32,501 nt of DNA from positions 1-32,501 of the forward strand of contig CAMJBL010000026.1 of the NCBI GenBank assembly GCA_946403845.1, written 5' to 3'. This DNA comes from an uncultured Prevotella sp. (GTDB taxonomy: Bacteria; Bacteroidota; Bacteroidia; Bacteroidales; Bacteroidaceae). Position numbers and translations under genes: made by a program. Within the stretch, counting starts at the first letter, position 1, and each line of letters begins with the position of its first letter. The notes beneath the pieces were generated by a model, which saw only the letters and a list, made by a program, of their open reading frames with translations, searched no databases and was not told the DNA's origin. Shown here one piece after another: positions 1 to 6,600 of the stretch.

Positions 1-179
1 ATGCCTATGAAAAACTTCTTCGTGCACTAAGAAAAATTTTCGCGATAGTTATGCCACAAATTTTGATGCTTTTTGTCAGTTTTGCATCTTTGATGCAAGG
101 GTACGAAATTTTCACGAAACCACCAAACTTTTTCGCAATTATTTTCGATATTTTTTTATCTTATCATCAAATTACAGAA
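1..179. other. AT-rich left edge, no gene recognised
   Basis: I see no convincing gene here. A short plus-strand frame closes with a stop at 28-30 and could be the tail of a gene outside the window, but nine codons are too few to judge. A 63-codon frame from 51 has biased, low-complexity composition and runs into the repeat structure at 180, so I do not call it. A small hairpin (7-bp stem, TTGCATC 82-88 and GATGCAA 92-98, 3-nt loop) is visible without a following T run. Confidence 0.5.
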
Positions 180-255
180 GTTACCCACTTACCCAGTTAC
201 CCACCTATGACAGGAAGGTCTTGCGAAGTCGTACTAAAATAGTAGACTAAAGAGA

Positions 256-293
256 TTTATTATTATATATATTATAATATATATAATAATAAA
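256..293. repeat. 38-bp perfect AT-only palindrome
   Basis: Arms 256-270 and 279-293 are exact reverse complements around the self-complementary centre ATTATAAT (271-278). All 38 bases are A or T. It lies inside the 180-414 inverted-repeat structure. Such a sequence could extrude a cruciform, bind a protein or unwind easily. It has no G/C pairs, so a conventional terminator is unlikely. Confidence 0.85.
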
Positions 294-337
294 ATATAAT
301 AGTCAAATTAATCAGTATAGATTACCCCTCTCATATG

Positions 338-364
338 AAGCCCCATGCCTCATCGGGCTTTTCT
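338..364 (+). terminator. weak terminator-like hairpin
   Basis: AAGCCC (338-343) pairs with GGGCTT (355-360) across an 11-nt loop, followed by a short T-rich run on the plus strand. It lies downstream of the minus-strand ATPase stop, but the T run is on the plus side, so it fits plus-strand transcription through the inverted-repeat core better. Confidence 0.35.
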
Positions 365-423
365 AAATTGAAAAACCTTCCTGTCATAACTGGGTAAGTG
401 GGTAACTGGGTAAGTACACATAC

Positions 424-1758
424 TTAAACCTCGTGCTTTATGAGCGTCATCCATTTATTGAGCCATCCTGCCAATGGAGCAGGACTGCTAAGCAGACCAC
501 AATTATATTGGAGATTCAACATCGAAAAACGCATGCGATAGTAGGGACTGTATGTCTTGAAATAGACAGAAAGGCTGCTGCCGCTGATATTCTCTTCGGC
601 CTTGACCTCTACGGGGATTATCTCGTCGTCCCACTGTATAATGAACTCTACTTCTGCCGTTCCTGGAGATGTCCAATAGTATGGCTTCTGGTCATCCATA
701 AAAGGCATGATGGATTGTAAGACAGTATTTTCGGCCATAGCCCCTTTGAACTCCGTGTAGTTGGCGATGGGGTCTGTAACAACGGTTGCAGGCAGATGAG
801 CCAGACGGCGGAGTAAGCCACAGTCACAGGCATAGACCTTAAAAGCGTCGGTCTCTTCGTATGCAGACAATGGCATGCCGGGCTTACTGATACTGAAGAT
901 ACGATAGATCATTCCGGCATCCTCCAACCACATCAGGGCATCTTCATAATCCTTTGAACGGGCACCGTTCTTGATGACTTTATAGATAAATTTGCGGTTC
1001 TCCTTCGACAACTGGGCCGGCAATGAATGCCAGATGGCATGAATACGGGGAATCTCGCGTGGCTCGGCATATTTGGCAAAGTCCAGCTCGTAGAGGTCGA
1101 GAATGCCCTGAAGCGCTGACTCCACCTCGCCGATACCTTTGTCTTCAAGCAGCGCCACAATGGCCTCCGGCATACCGCCAGACACCTGATAGCGTCGGTA
1201 CTCAGTGCGCAGCTTGTTCATAATGATTTCAGGCAGATGGCGGATTTCGTCCAACGATTCAATATATTCGTATGTTCGCACATCGCTGGCACGAAGAAAT
1301 TCACGGAAAGTAACTGGGAACATGTTGATAATCTTCACATTTCCTACAGGCACCGTCATCTTGCGTTTTTTGACTGCCACACCCAATAGCGAGCCAGCGG
1401 CAATGATGTGATAGTTAGGCGCCTCTTCACGGAAGTATTTCAGGCTGTTCAGCGCTTCTTCGCACTCTTGTATCTCGTCAAAGATCATTAATGTTTCGCC
1501 TGCCACAATCGGCTGATCACAATATAGCGTCAGTTCCTTGATGAGTCGCTGAGGGTCTTTGGAGATCTGAAACACCGACTTCAATTCGGGATGCCGGTCA
1601 AAATCAAACTTGACACAGTATTTGAAACACTCTTTTCCGAATGTCTCCATCGCCCACGTCTTGCCTATCTGACGGGCACCTTTCAGCAGGATTGGCTTTC
1701 TGTTGGGAGCCCCTTTCCATGCTTTAAACTGATTGATAATGTCTCTTTCTATCCTCAT
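424..1758 (-). CDS. DUF4143-type AAA ATPase
   Basis: A 444-residue protein of the AAA_14/DUF4143 ATPase family, common in Bacteroidales and of unclear cellular role. The N-terminal half is a P-loop ATPase: Walker A GARQIGKT at residues 27-34, Walker B LMIFDE at 90-95, and a sensor-like AAGSLLG stretch near 120. The C-terminal third carries the DUF4143 region, including VEFI followed by PVEVKA (about 370-390), which resembles the core of PD-(D/E)XK nucleases; whether it is active cannot be told. The length is normal for the family and the ATG start sits just before the conserved N-terminus. It is monocistronic, with a Bacteroidetes-type promoter at 1820-1851. Its stop codon lies 10 nt from the inverted-repeat arm ending at 414. 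Family members are often strain-variable, so acquisition is possible but not shown. Confidence 0.9.
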   Translation of the reverse strand: MRIERDIINQFKAWKGAPNRKPILLKGARQIGKTWAMETFGKECFKYCVKFDFDRHPELKSVFQISKDPQRLIKELTLYCDQPIVAGETLMIFDEIQECEEALNSLKYFREEAPNYHIIAAGSLLGVAVKKRKMTVPVGNVKIINMFPVTFREFLRASDVRTYEYIESLDEIRHLPEIIMNKLRTEYRRYQVSGGMPEAIVALLEDKGIGEVESALQGILDLYELDFAKYAEPREIPRIHAIWHSLPAQLSKENRKFIYKVIKNGARSKDYEDALMWLEDAGMIYRIFSISKPGMPLSAYEETDAFKVYACDCGLLRRLAHLPATVVTDPIANYTEFKGAMAENTVLQSIMPFMDDQKPYYWTSPGTAEVEFIIQWDDEIIPVEVKAEENISGSSLSVYFKTYSPYYRMRFSMLNLQYNCGLLSSPAPLAGWLNKWMTLIKHEV

Positions 1759-1819
1759 AATTTACATCACAAAGTTCGATTTTATGTATACAAACTGCAC
1801 TTTTCCTAACTTTCGGATG

Positions 1820-1851
1820 CAAAAATACGCATTTTTCCTGAAACCTCCAAG
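1820..1851 (-). promoter_or_regulatory. promoter of the DUF4143 ATPase
   Basis: On the minus strand a -7 box TATTTTTG (1827-1820) matches the Bacteroidetes TAnnTTTG consensus. CTTG (1851-1848) lies 20 nt upstream as a -33 box. The predicted transcript starts about 55 nt before the ATG. Confidence 0.6.
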
Positions 1852-1941
1852 GATTTAGAAATAAAAAAGCAATATTCGGCAGAAAAAGAAACACATTCTT
1901 TTCTGGATTTGGTCTATTCAGAGATGATGTGTAATGAAAAC

Positions 1942-1977
1942 AAAAATGGCTGGCATCGGATGATGTCAGCCATTTTT
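1942..1977 (-). terminator. intrinsic terminator after the alpha/beta hydrolase
   Basis: A 15-bp stem (1942-1956 with 1963-1977, one G-T pair) closes a 6-nt loop, with T-rich sequence following on the minus strand. It starts 15 nt past the hydrolase stop and would end the minus-strand envelope block. The A/T-flanked stem could also work in the other direction. Confidence 0.85.
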
Positions 1978-1991
1978 ATTATTTCAGTTTA

Positions 1992-2909
1992 TTATTTCAG
2001 TTCGTCGAACTTCTGGTTCTTCTCCAGGGTCCACTTCTCGCGCTTGAGGAGGCCTGGGGCGCTGCCCTTGAACATCTTGGCGGCCTCGGCATCGCCCTTC
2101 AGCTGCCATTGCAACCAGGCAAGGGCGGCTACTGTAAACTCGCCACCATGAGGCTCACGATAGGTGCCACCGTGACCTACGGGGAAATTGACGGCCAGCG
2201 CTGGTACATGACTGATGCGATGGAAGTCGTCCATACCATTGCCATAGGCGATATCTGTCTCACCGCCAAGCAGATACATAATGGGCGTGTGGATCTCGTT
2301 CAGCTTCTCCTTCGGGGGCATGGGCATACCGCCCACGGCCTGGTTGGCATTCTGCTGGTTGAAGAGTCCGCTGTTGCAGATCATCAACAGGCTGATGCGG
2401 GGGTCGGCACAGTTGAAGAGCGTCTGCAAGCCACCGCACGACATGCCTGCCACACAGATTTTCTTCGTATCGATCTTGTTATAATAAGGTGAGTTCTTGT
2501 CGGCATTCTGGGCGATGATCCAGTCGATGGACTCAATCTGCTGCTCCGTTCTTGACATCGGGCCGCGGAAGGGCTCTTCCTCCATGGGGATAAAGCCGGT
2601 GGCGAGAACGATAAAGCCGTGGCTGGCAATCTCGTTGAGGAACTTATAGTGCTCCCAGGGCGAATTGGTGCAGGCGCCGTTACCCCATACCAGCACGGGC
2701 AGTTTCTTATCCTTGCCAAAAACGCTCAGATCCTGCGGCACGAGGATGGTATGCTCCTTCAGGCTGGCATCCTCCTTCATGATGGCCTTATAAGGACCAG
2801 TACCGCCTTCCTCTACCACGCGTTGCTTCTCTTCGGTTGTAAAACTCGTGCAGACAAGGCCGAACAGGGCCACTGCAACCATACTCATAAAAATACTTAC
2901 TCGTTTCAT
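1992..2909 (-). CDS. secreted alpha/beta hydrolase (esterase-like)
   Basis: A 305-residue alpha/beta-hydrolase-fold protein, probably exported to the periplasm or cell surface. The N-terminus has a Lys-Arg pair and then a hydrophobic stretch (about residues 4-20), consistent with a Sec signal; C20 is preceded by L-V, a poor lipobox. The nucleophile elbow is GMSCGG with Ser157, and Asp219 (in GGETD) and His246 (in GHGG) complete a plausible triad. The fold resembles the dienelactone-hydrolase/acetyl-xylan-esterase-like group, but the substrate cannot be read from sequence. I take the ATG at 2909 rather than an upstream TTG three codons earlier. It is the last gene of the minus-strand run, 32 nt after lpxH, and is followed by a strong terminator. 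Confidence 0.85.
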   Translation of the reverse strand: MKRVSIFMSMVAVALFGLVCTSFTTEEKQRVVEEGGTGPYKAIMKEDASLKEHTILVPQDLSVFGKDKKLPVLVWGNGACTNSPWEHYKFLNEIASHGFIVLATGFIPMEEEPFRGPMSRTEQQIESIDWIIAQNADKNSPYYNKIDTKKICVAGMSCGGLQTLFNCADPRISLLMICNSGLFNQQNANQAVGGMPMPPKEKLNEIHTPIMYLLGGETDIAYGNGMDDFHRISHVPALAVNFPVGHGGTYREPHGGEFTVAALAWLQWQLKGDAEAAKMFKGSAPGLLKREKWTLEKNQKFDELK

Positions 2910-2941
2910 GTTATTCAAATTTTAAATCGGTTTTTTATGTC

Positions 2942-3706
2942 TTAGGGTTGGCTTTCGCCTTCGATGTATTGCGACATAAGGAGATGGTCGCCGTCCCAGA
3001 CGATGTAGGAGAACTGCGAGATCCAGTCGCCCAGGATCAGCATACGTGCCTTTTTCGTCAACTGCAGGTCGACCTCGATGTGGCGATGGCCATAGATGAA
3101 ATAGTCGACGTTGGAGTGATATTGGATGTATTTCTTGGTGAAGAGCACGAGGTGTTCGCGGTTCTCGCCCATATAGGCGGGCTCCTCGTTGTCGGTGCGC
3201 TTCAGACGGCTGTGCTTGGCCCAGTTGAGTCCGAACCACATGCCCCAGCGGGGATGGAGGGCCGAGAAGGCCCACTGGCAGGCGCGGTTATGGAAGATGC
3301 TCTTGAGGAGCTTGAATTTCTTGTTGGGGTCGCCCAGTCCGTCGCCGTGCGCCAGGAAGAATATCTTGCCATAGAGCTCGGTGGTCTCGGGCTTCTTGTG
3401 GAGGATGACGCCACATTCCTTCTCCAGATAGCTGTAGGCCCAGATGTCGTGGTTGCCTGTGAAGAAATGCACCTCGACACCCATATCGGTGAGTTCGGAG
3501 AGCTTGCCCAGAAAGCGGGTATAGCCCTTGGGCACCACATATTTGTATTCGTACCAGAAGTCGAACATATCGCCCAGGAGATAGACGGCAGCGGCCTTTT
3601 CCTTGATGCTGTCGAGGAAACGGACGAGTCGGCGCTCCTGCATGCGCTGGTGGGGAATGGCCAACGAGCCAAGGTGGGCATCAGAGAGAAAATAGATGGG
3701 CTTCAT
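2942..3706 (-). CDS. lpxH: UDP-2,3-diacylglucosamine pyrophosphohydrolase, LpxH type
   Basis: A 254-residue calcineurin-like metallophosphoesterase that should hydrolyse UDP-2,3-diacylglucosamine to lipid X in lipid A synthesis, at the inner face of the inner membrane. All metal-binding blocks are present in order: DAH (D9, H11), GDMFD (D46), GNHD (N85-H86-D87), HGDG (H120) and GHRH near 207. The length matches Bacteroidetes LpxH proteins. It starts at an ATG 31 nt after the DUF59 gene, and that gap is a 7-bp tandem array. Its neighbours (glsA, glsB) also act on membrane lipids, so the block looks like an envelope-lipid operon. A related phosphoesterase of other specificity is possible but less likely. 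Confidence 0.9.
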   Translation of the reverse strand: MKPIYFLSDAHLGSLAIPHQRMQERRLVRFLDSIKEKAAAVYLLGDMFDFWYEYKYVVPKGYTRFLGKLSELTDMGVEVHFFTGNHDIWAYSYLEKECGVILHKKPETTELYGKIFFLAHGDGLGDPNKKFKLLKSIFHNRACQWAFSALHPRWGMWFGLNWAKHSRLKRTDNEEPAYMGENREHLVLFTKKYIQYHSNVDYFIYGHRHIEVDLQLTKKARMLILGDWISQFSYIVWDGDHLLMSQYIEGESQP

Positions 3707-3710
3707 CGCT

Positions 3711-3738
3711 ATTCACTATTCACTGTTCACTATTCACT
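3711..3738 (-). repeat. 7-bp tandem array (AGTGAAT) before lpxH
   Basis: Read in the sense of the operon there are four units of AGTGAAT (one AGTGAAC) in exact 7-bp phase. The DUF59 stop codon TAG (3739-3737) overlaps the first unit, and the array ends 5 nt before the lpxH ATG. The same unit family fills the murE-mraY and ftsA-ftsZ junctions. Confidence 0.9.
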
Positions 3739-4057
3739 AGTCGAACCCCAGTTCTACGCGGGCTTCTTCACTCATCATGCTCTGGTCCCAGGCGGGCTCG
3801 AAGACGAGGTTGACATTGGCGCCCTTGATACCCTCGACGCTCTCCACCTTGGTGCGGACATCCTCGAGGATGAAGTCGGCAGCGGGGCAGTTGGGGGCGG
3901 TAAAGGTCATATCGAGTTCGACGGTGGCATCATCCTGTACATCGATCTTGTAGATCATGCCCAGGTCGTAGATATTGACGGGAATCTCTGGGTCGTAGAC
4001 GGTCTTCAGCACATCGACGATCCGCTCTTCTATCAGGGTCTTCTCTTCTTGTGTCAT
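3737..4057 (-). CDS. MIP18/DUF59 family Fe-S assembly protein (SufT-like)
   Basis: A 106-residue single-domain DUF59 (MIP18/PaaD/SufT) protein, a family linked to Fe-S cluster maturation. Visible conserved parts are YDPEIPVNIYDLG near residues 20-32 and TAPNCPAAD near 52-60, the latter with the family's conserved cysteine. I choose the ATG at 4057, 7 nt after the glsB stop. The frame stays open upstream to 4099, but that extra part overlaps glsB and its sequence does not look like the family. No suf genes are in the window. Its place between glsB and lpxH suggests co-expression with envelope genes rather than a direct role in them. Confidence 0.85.
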   Translation of the reverse strand: MTQEEKTLIEERIVDVLKTVYDPEIPVNIYDLGMIYKIDVQDDATVELDMTFTAPNCPAADFILEDVRTKVESVEGIKGANVNLVFEPAWDQSMMSEEARVELGFD

Positions 4058-4064
4058 GCTGGTT

Positions 4065-5057
4065 TCATTCTTTTTCCTTGTAGATGACCTTGTTGGCACC
4101 GCTCGTGATCTTCAGGGCCTCGGGATGGTCTTTGAGGAAGGAGTCGATATGGCGCACGCGCTTCTCGGCTAGGATCTCGTCGACGGCAATCAGGATGCCC
4201 GTCTCCTCGACGTCGCCGAAGCCATAGTTGATGGCAGTGCCAAACAGTTTCATGGTGGGCGACAGGCTCATATAGGCATTCACCAGCGGGGGGATGTTAT
4301 AGCCCAGCTTACGGATCTCACGGTTCAGGATGCGGTAGTCGTCCTTGAAATTGCTCTCCGAGAAGATCTTCTCCAGTTCATCGGGATCCTCTTCGATGGT
4401 CAGCGGTTTCATCGGGATGATGAGATGCTCCTTATCGTCGAAGTGTTTCTTGAGGAAATAGAGGATCATATCGCGGCCCTTGCGGATATACGAGGGATAC
4501 ATGGTCATCTTGCCAAAGAAATACTTCACATTGGGCTTGATGACGGTGAGTGCACCCAGTCCGTCCCAGAGATTATCGAGGGCAAAGAGGCTCTTCGCGC
4601 CCATACGCGAGGACTGATAAGGTAGGGCGACGAACGAACGGCCCAGCTCGATGGTATAGGGCATGTAATCCTTGAGGAACTTGTCGGAGAAGTGGAACAT
4701 ATGACTGGTGGCCAGGATGGGCTGACCCTTGTCGTCCATCTCCCAGGCCGTACCCTCCAGGTAGCGGTAGCCGCCGATGATCTCCTCAGCCTCGGGATTC
4801 CATACGATGAGCTGCTTGTAGCAGTTCTCACAGATGTCGAACTCGTCGATATCCACCGACTTGCCCGTTCCTCCGCCCGCCTCGCGGAATGCGATCTCAC
4901 GCAGACGACCGATCTCCTGCATCACATTGGGTGCATTGTGGGCCGTCACAACATAGATCTCGTTATGACTCTTGTTAGTCATGCGCAGCTGGCGGTCGCG
5001 CGTCAGTTCACGCTTCAGAATTTCCTTGGCAATGGGTTGGATGATCTCTTGTTCCAT
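4065..5057 (-). CDS. glsB: glycine-lipid N-acyltransferase GlsB-like (OlsB/hemolysin family)
   Basis: A 330-residue protein resembling the OlsB-type GNAT N-acyltransferases that Bacteroidales use to attach a 3-hydroxy fatty acid to glycine, the first step to glycine (and serine-glycine) lipids. The acyltransferase core lies in about residues 30-200: an IVWNPEAEEIIGGYRY strand, an IELGRSFV block near 137, and WDGLGALTVIKP near 165. The C-terminal third is the extension typical of the Bacteroidetes proteins. It lies 33 nt downstream of a PlsC-like gene, matching the known pairing of glsB and glsA. The assignment rests on family resemblance and gene pairing; older annotations call such proteins hemolysins. 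Confidence 0.82.
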   Translation of the reverse strand: MEQEIIQPIAKEILKRELTRDRQLRMTNKSHNEIYVVTAHNAPNVMQEIGRLREIAFREAGGGTGKSVDIDEFDICENCYKQLIVWNPEAEEIIGGYRYLEGTAWEMDDKGQPILATSHMFHFSDKFLKDYMPYTIELGRSFVALPYQSSRMGAKSLFALDNLWDGLGALTVIKPNVKYFFGKMTMYPSYIRKGRDMILYFLKKHFDDKEHLIIPMKPLTIEEDPDELEKIFSESNFKDDYRILNREIRKLGYNIPPLVNAYMSLSPTMKLFGTAINYGFGDVEETGILIAVDEILAEKRVRHIDSFLKDHPEALKITSGANKVIYKEKE

Positions 5058-5090
5058 TATAATTGGGGTTTTTAGGGTTCTGGTGATGAT

Positions 5091-5903
5091 TCAGAGGGTG
5101 TAGACCTGTTCCTTGACGACCTGCGCCCACTCCACGGGCTTGCGGCTCTTGTCGAAGGTCTGCCAGGGGATGGGCTTGCCGATGGCGATGCGGAAAGTCT
5201 TGTGGACATTCTTGTACATCTCGTCGACCAGGAAGAGCATGGCCAGGTTGAACGGCAGGAAGCGGTCGGAGAAATTGGCCAGACGGTAGAAGAAATTGCT
5301 GTTCTGCCCGCCGAAATGGATGGGCACGATGTCGCGCTGGTACTGCACGCTCTTGGATACGAAGGTCTTGGTCCAGTCGATGTCGCGGATCTGTCCTTTG
5401 TGCTTGCGGGAGCAGAGGCCTGCAGGGAACATCAGCATATGGTTGTCGCTCTGAAAACCCGCCTCGACCATCGCAGGGAAGTTGCGGCTCTGATTGCCCG
5501 TCTTGTTGATGGGGATACAAACAGGTGCCAGGCCAGGCAGGTTCATCAGCAGGTCGTTGACCAGATAGCGGAAACGCCCGTCGTAATGGCGCCCGATGAT
5601 GGCACCGAGGGCCACACCGTCCTCACCACCCAGGGGGTGATTGCTCACGAAGGTGTAGAGCCGCCCGTCGTTCGGATTAGGGAGATTCTCCTTGCCTTCG
5701 ATCTCCAGAGTCATGTCGAGATAACGCACACATTCCTCGAGCCAATCGACGCCGACCTTGTCGCGACTCTCCCACAGGAAGGCGTTGACCTGGTCTTCGT
5801 GCGCAATGCGCTTAAGCCAGTTGACAAGGCATGAAGGCACGAACTTTGCCTTCGTGCCCAACTTACCTTTCAGGATTTTATCGATATCAATCGTTTTCTC
5901 CAT
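5091..5903 (-). CDS. glsA: glycine-lipid O-acyltransferase GlsA-like (PlsC fold)
   Basis: A 270-residue 1-acylglycerol-phosphate-acyltransferase-like protein. The acceptor-site motif is degenerate, NHPLGGEDG near residues 88-96 in place of the usual NHxxxxD. A FPAGLCSR block near 160-167 corresponds to the second PlsC motif, and PIHFGG near 194 to a later block. Together with the adjacent GlsB-like protein it should add the second acyl chain to N-(3-hydroxyacyl)glycine at the cytoplasmic membrane. It is first in the minus-strand operon, with a promoter at 5939-5972. The ATG at 5903 is the only sensible start. A general lysophospholipid acyltransferase is the alternative. Confidence 0.82.
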   Translation of the reverse strand: MEKTIDIDKILKGKLGTKAKFVPSCLVNWLKRIAHEDQVNAFLWESRDKVGVDWLEECVRYLDMTLEIEGKENLPNPNDGRLYTFVSNHPLGGEDGVALGAIIGRHYDGRFRYLVNDLLMNLPGLAPVCIPINKTGNQSRNFPAMVEAGFQSDNHMLMFPAGLCSRKHKGQIRDIDWTKTFVSKSVQYQRDIVPIHFGGQNSNFFYRLANFSDRFLPFNLAMLFLVDEMYKNVHKTFRIAIGKPIPWQTFDKSRKPVEWAQVVKEQVYTL

Positions 5904-5938
5904 TTTGGTTGTTTTCTCTCATTTCCTCTAACAAGGTG

Positions 5939-5972
5939 CAAAAATAGCACAAATCTTTCAAAAATGAGCAAA
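5939..5972 (-). promoter_or_regulatory. promoter of the glsA operon
   Basis: On the minus strand -7 TATTTTTG (5946-5939) is preceded by TTTG (5972-5969) with a 22-nt spacer. It lies about 36 nt before the glsA ATG and is divergent from the mraZ promoter. Confidence 0.6.
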
Positions 5973-6068
5973 AAAGGGGAAAAATCTTTCTTTTAAAATG
6001 CAATTAACGCTATTTTGCTATTTCCGAACTATCGAATTATACAAAAGAAAGTTAAATTTAAAAAAAAG

Positions 6069-6093
6069 TGGGGAATTTTGGAGGAAAGTGGGG
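6069..6093 (+). promoter_or_regulatory. MraZ operator: three TGGGN-like boxes, 10-bp period
   Basis: TGGGG (6069-6073), TGGAG (6079-6083) and TGGGG (6089-6093) are separated by exactly 5 nt each. This is the layout known for MraZ binding in other bacteria (three TGGGN direct repeats with 5-nt spacers), with one substitution in the middle box. They end 10 nt before the mraZ -7 box, so bound MraZ would block RNA polymerase. Autoregulation is inferred. Confidence 0.75.
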
Positions 6094-6103
6094 GAATTTT
6101 ATA

Positions 6104-6111
6104 TAATTTTG
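6104..6111 (+). promoter_or_regulatory. -7 box of the dcw (mraZ) promoter
   Basis: TAATTTTG matches TAnnTTTG. A TTTG at 6077-6080 is a possible -33 box, but the 23-nt spacer is long, and it overlaps the MraZ boxes. The predicted leader is about 25 nt to the mraZ ATG at 6142. Confidence 0.65.
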
Positions 6112-6141
6112 TAGCCACAACTCTATTAATAAGATGAACGT

Positions 6142-6600
6142 ATGCGTTTCTTAGGCAACATAGAAGCCAAGACAGACGCGAAAGGAAGAGTTTTCCTGCC
6201 CTCTGTTTTCCGCAAGGTGCTTCAGGCATCGGGCGAGGAACTACTGGTTTTGAGGAAGGATATCTACCAGAAATGTCTGGTGCTCTACCCCGAGAGCGTG
6301 TGGAACGAGAAGGTGGACATGCTGAAGGCGCAACTCAAGCCCTGGAAACCGTCGCACCAGCAGATGCTCCGTCAGTTCATCTCGGAAGCGGAAGCCATCA
6401 CGCTCGACGGCAACGGCCGGTTCCTTATCAACAAACGTCTGCAGAAGGCGGCGGGGATATACCAGGACGTACAGTTCATCGGCATGGACAACACGATAGA
6501 GATATGGTCGCCACAGCACCTGAAACAGATCCTCAAGAGTGACGAGGACTTCGGAAAGGAATTTGAAGACATCATGAATACCGACGACGCCGTATGTTAA
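6142..6600 (+). CDS. mraZ: transcriptional regulator MraZ
   Basis: A 152-residue MraZ protein with the two tandem SpoVT/AbrB-like half domains: DAKGRVFLPSVFR at residues 12-24 and LDGNGRFLINKRL near 89-101. It binds repeated TGGGN boxes and controls the dcw cluster that it heads; such boxes lie just upstream at 6069-6093. The length is typical. The ATG at 6142 is chosen because translation there begins at the conserved MRFLGN. Its stop codon overlaps the rsmH start (6594), so the two are translationally coupled. Confidence 0.97.
   Translation: MRFLGNIEAKTDAKGRVFLPSVFRKVLQASGEELLVLRKDIYQKCLVLYPESVWNEKVDMLKAQLKPWKPSHQQMLRQFISEAEAITLDGNGRFLINKRLQKAAGIYQDVQFIGMDNTIEIWSPQHLKQILKSDEDFGKEFEDIMNTDDAVC

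Larger units (their letters stand above)
180..414. repeat. 235-bp symmetric inverted-repeat structure
   Basis: The two arms are 40 nt each. The left arm (180-219) reads three 8-mers GTTACCCA, CTTACCCA, GTTACCCA, then CC, then the 14-mer TATGACAGGAAGGT. The right arm (375-414), read on the minus strand, has three 8-mers CTTACCCA, GTTACCCA, CTTACCCA, then GT, then the same 14-mer. The 14-mers are perfect inverted copies; the 8-mer blocks have the same design with the G/C alternation shifted by one unit. The 155-bp core holds an AT palindrome and a hairpin but no gene. No target-site duplication is obvious. It could be a small non-autonomous element, an iteron-like binding region or the remnant of a mobile locus lying to the left; the sequence does not decide between these. 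Confidence 0.75.

Noticed and set aside
51..242. 63-codon plus-strand frame at the left edge
   Set aside because: No recognisable domain, runs into the inverted-repeat arm and contains repeat-derived codons.
2948..4087. Long open frame on the plus strand (379 codons) opposite lpxH and DUF59
   Set aside because: Antisense shadow of clearly conserved genes; no family resemblance, and long reverse frames are expected from their codon bias.
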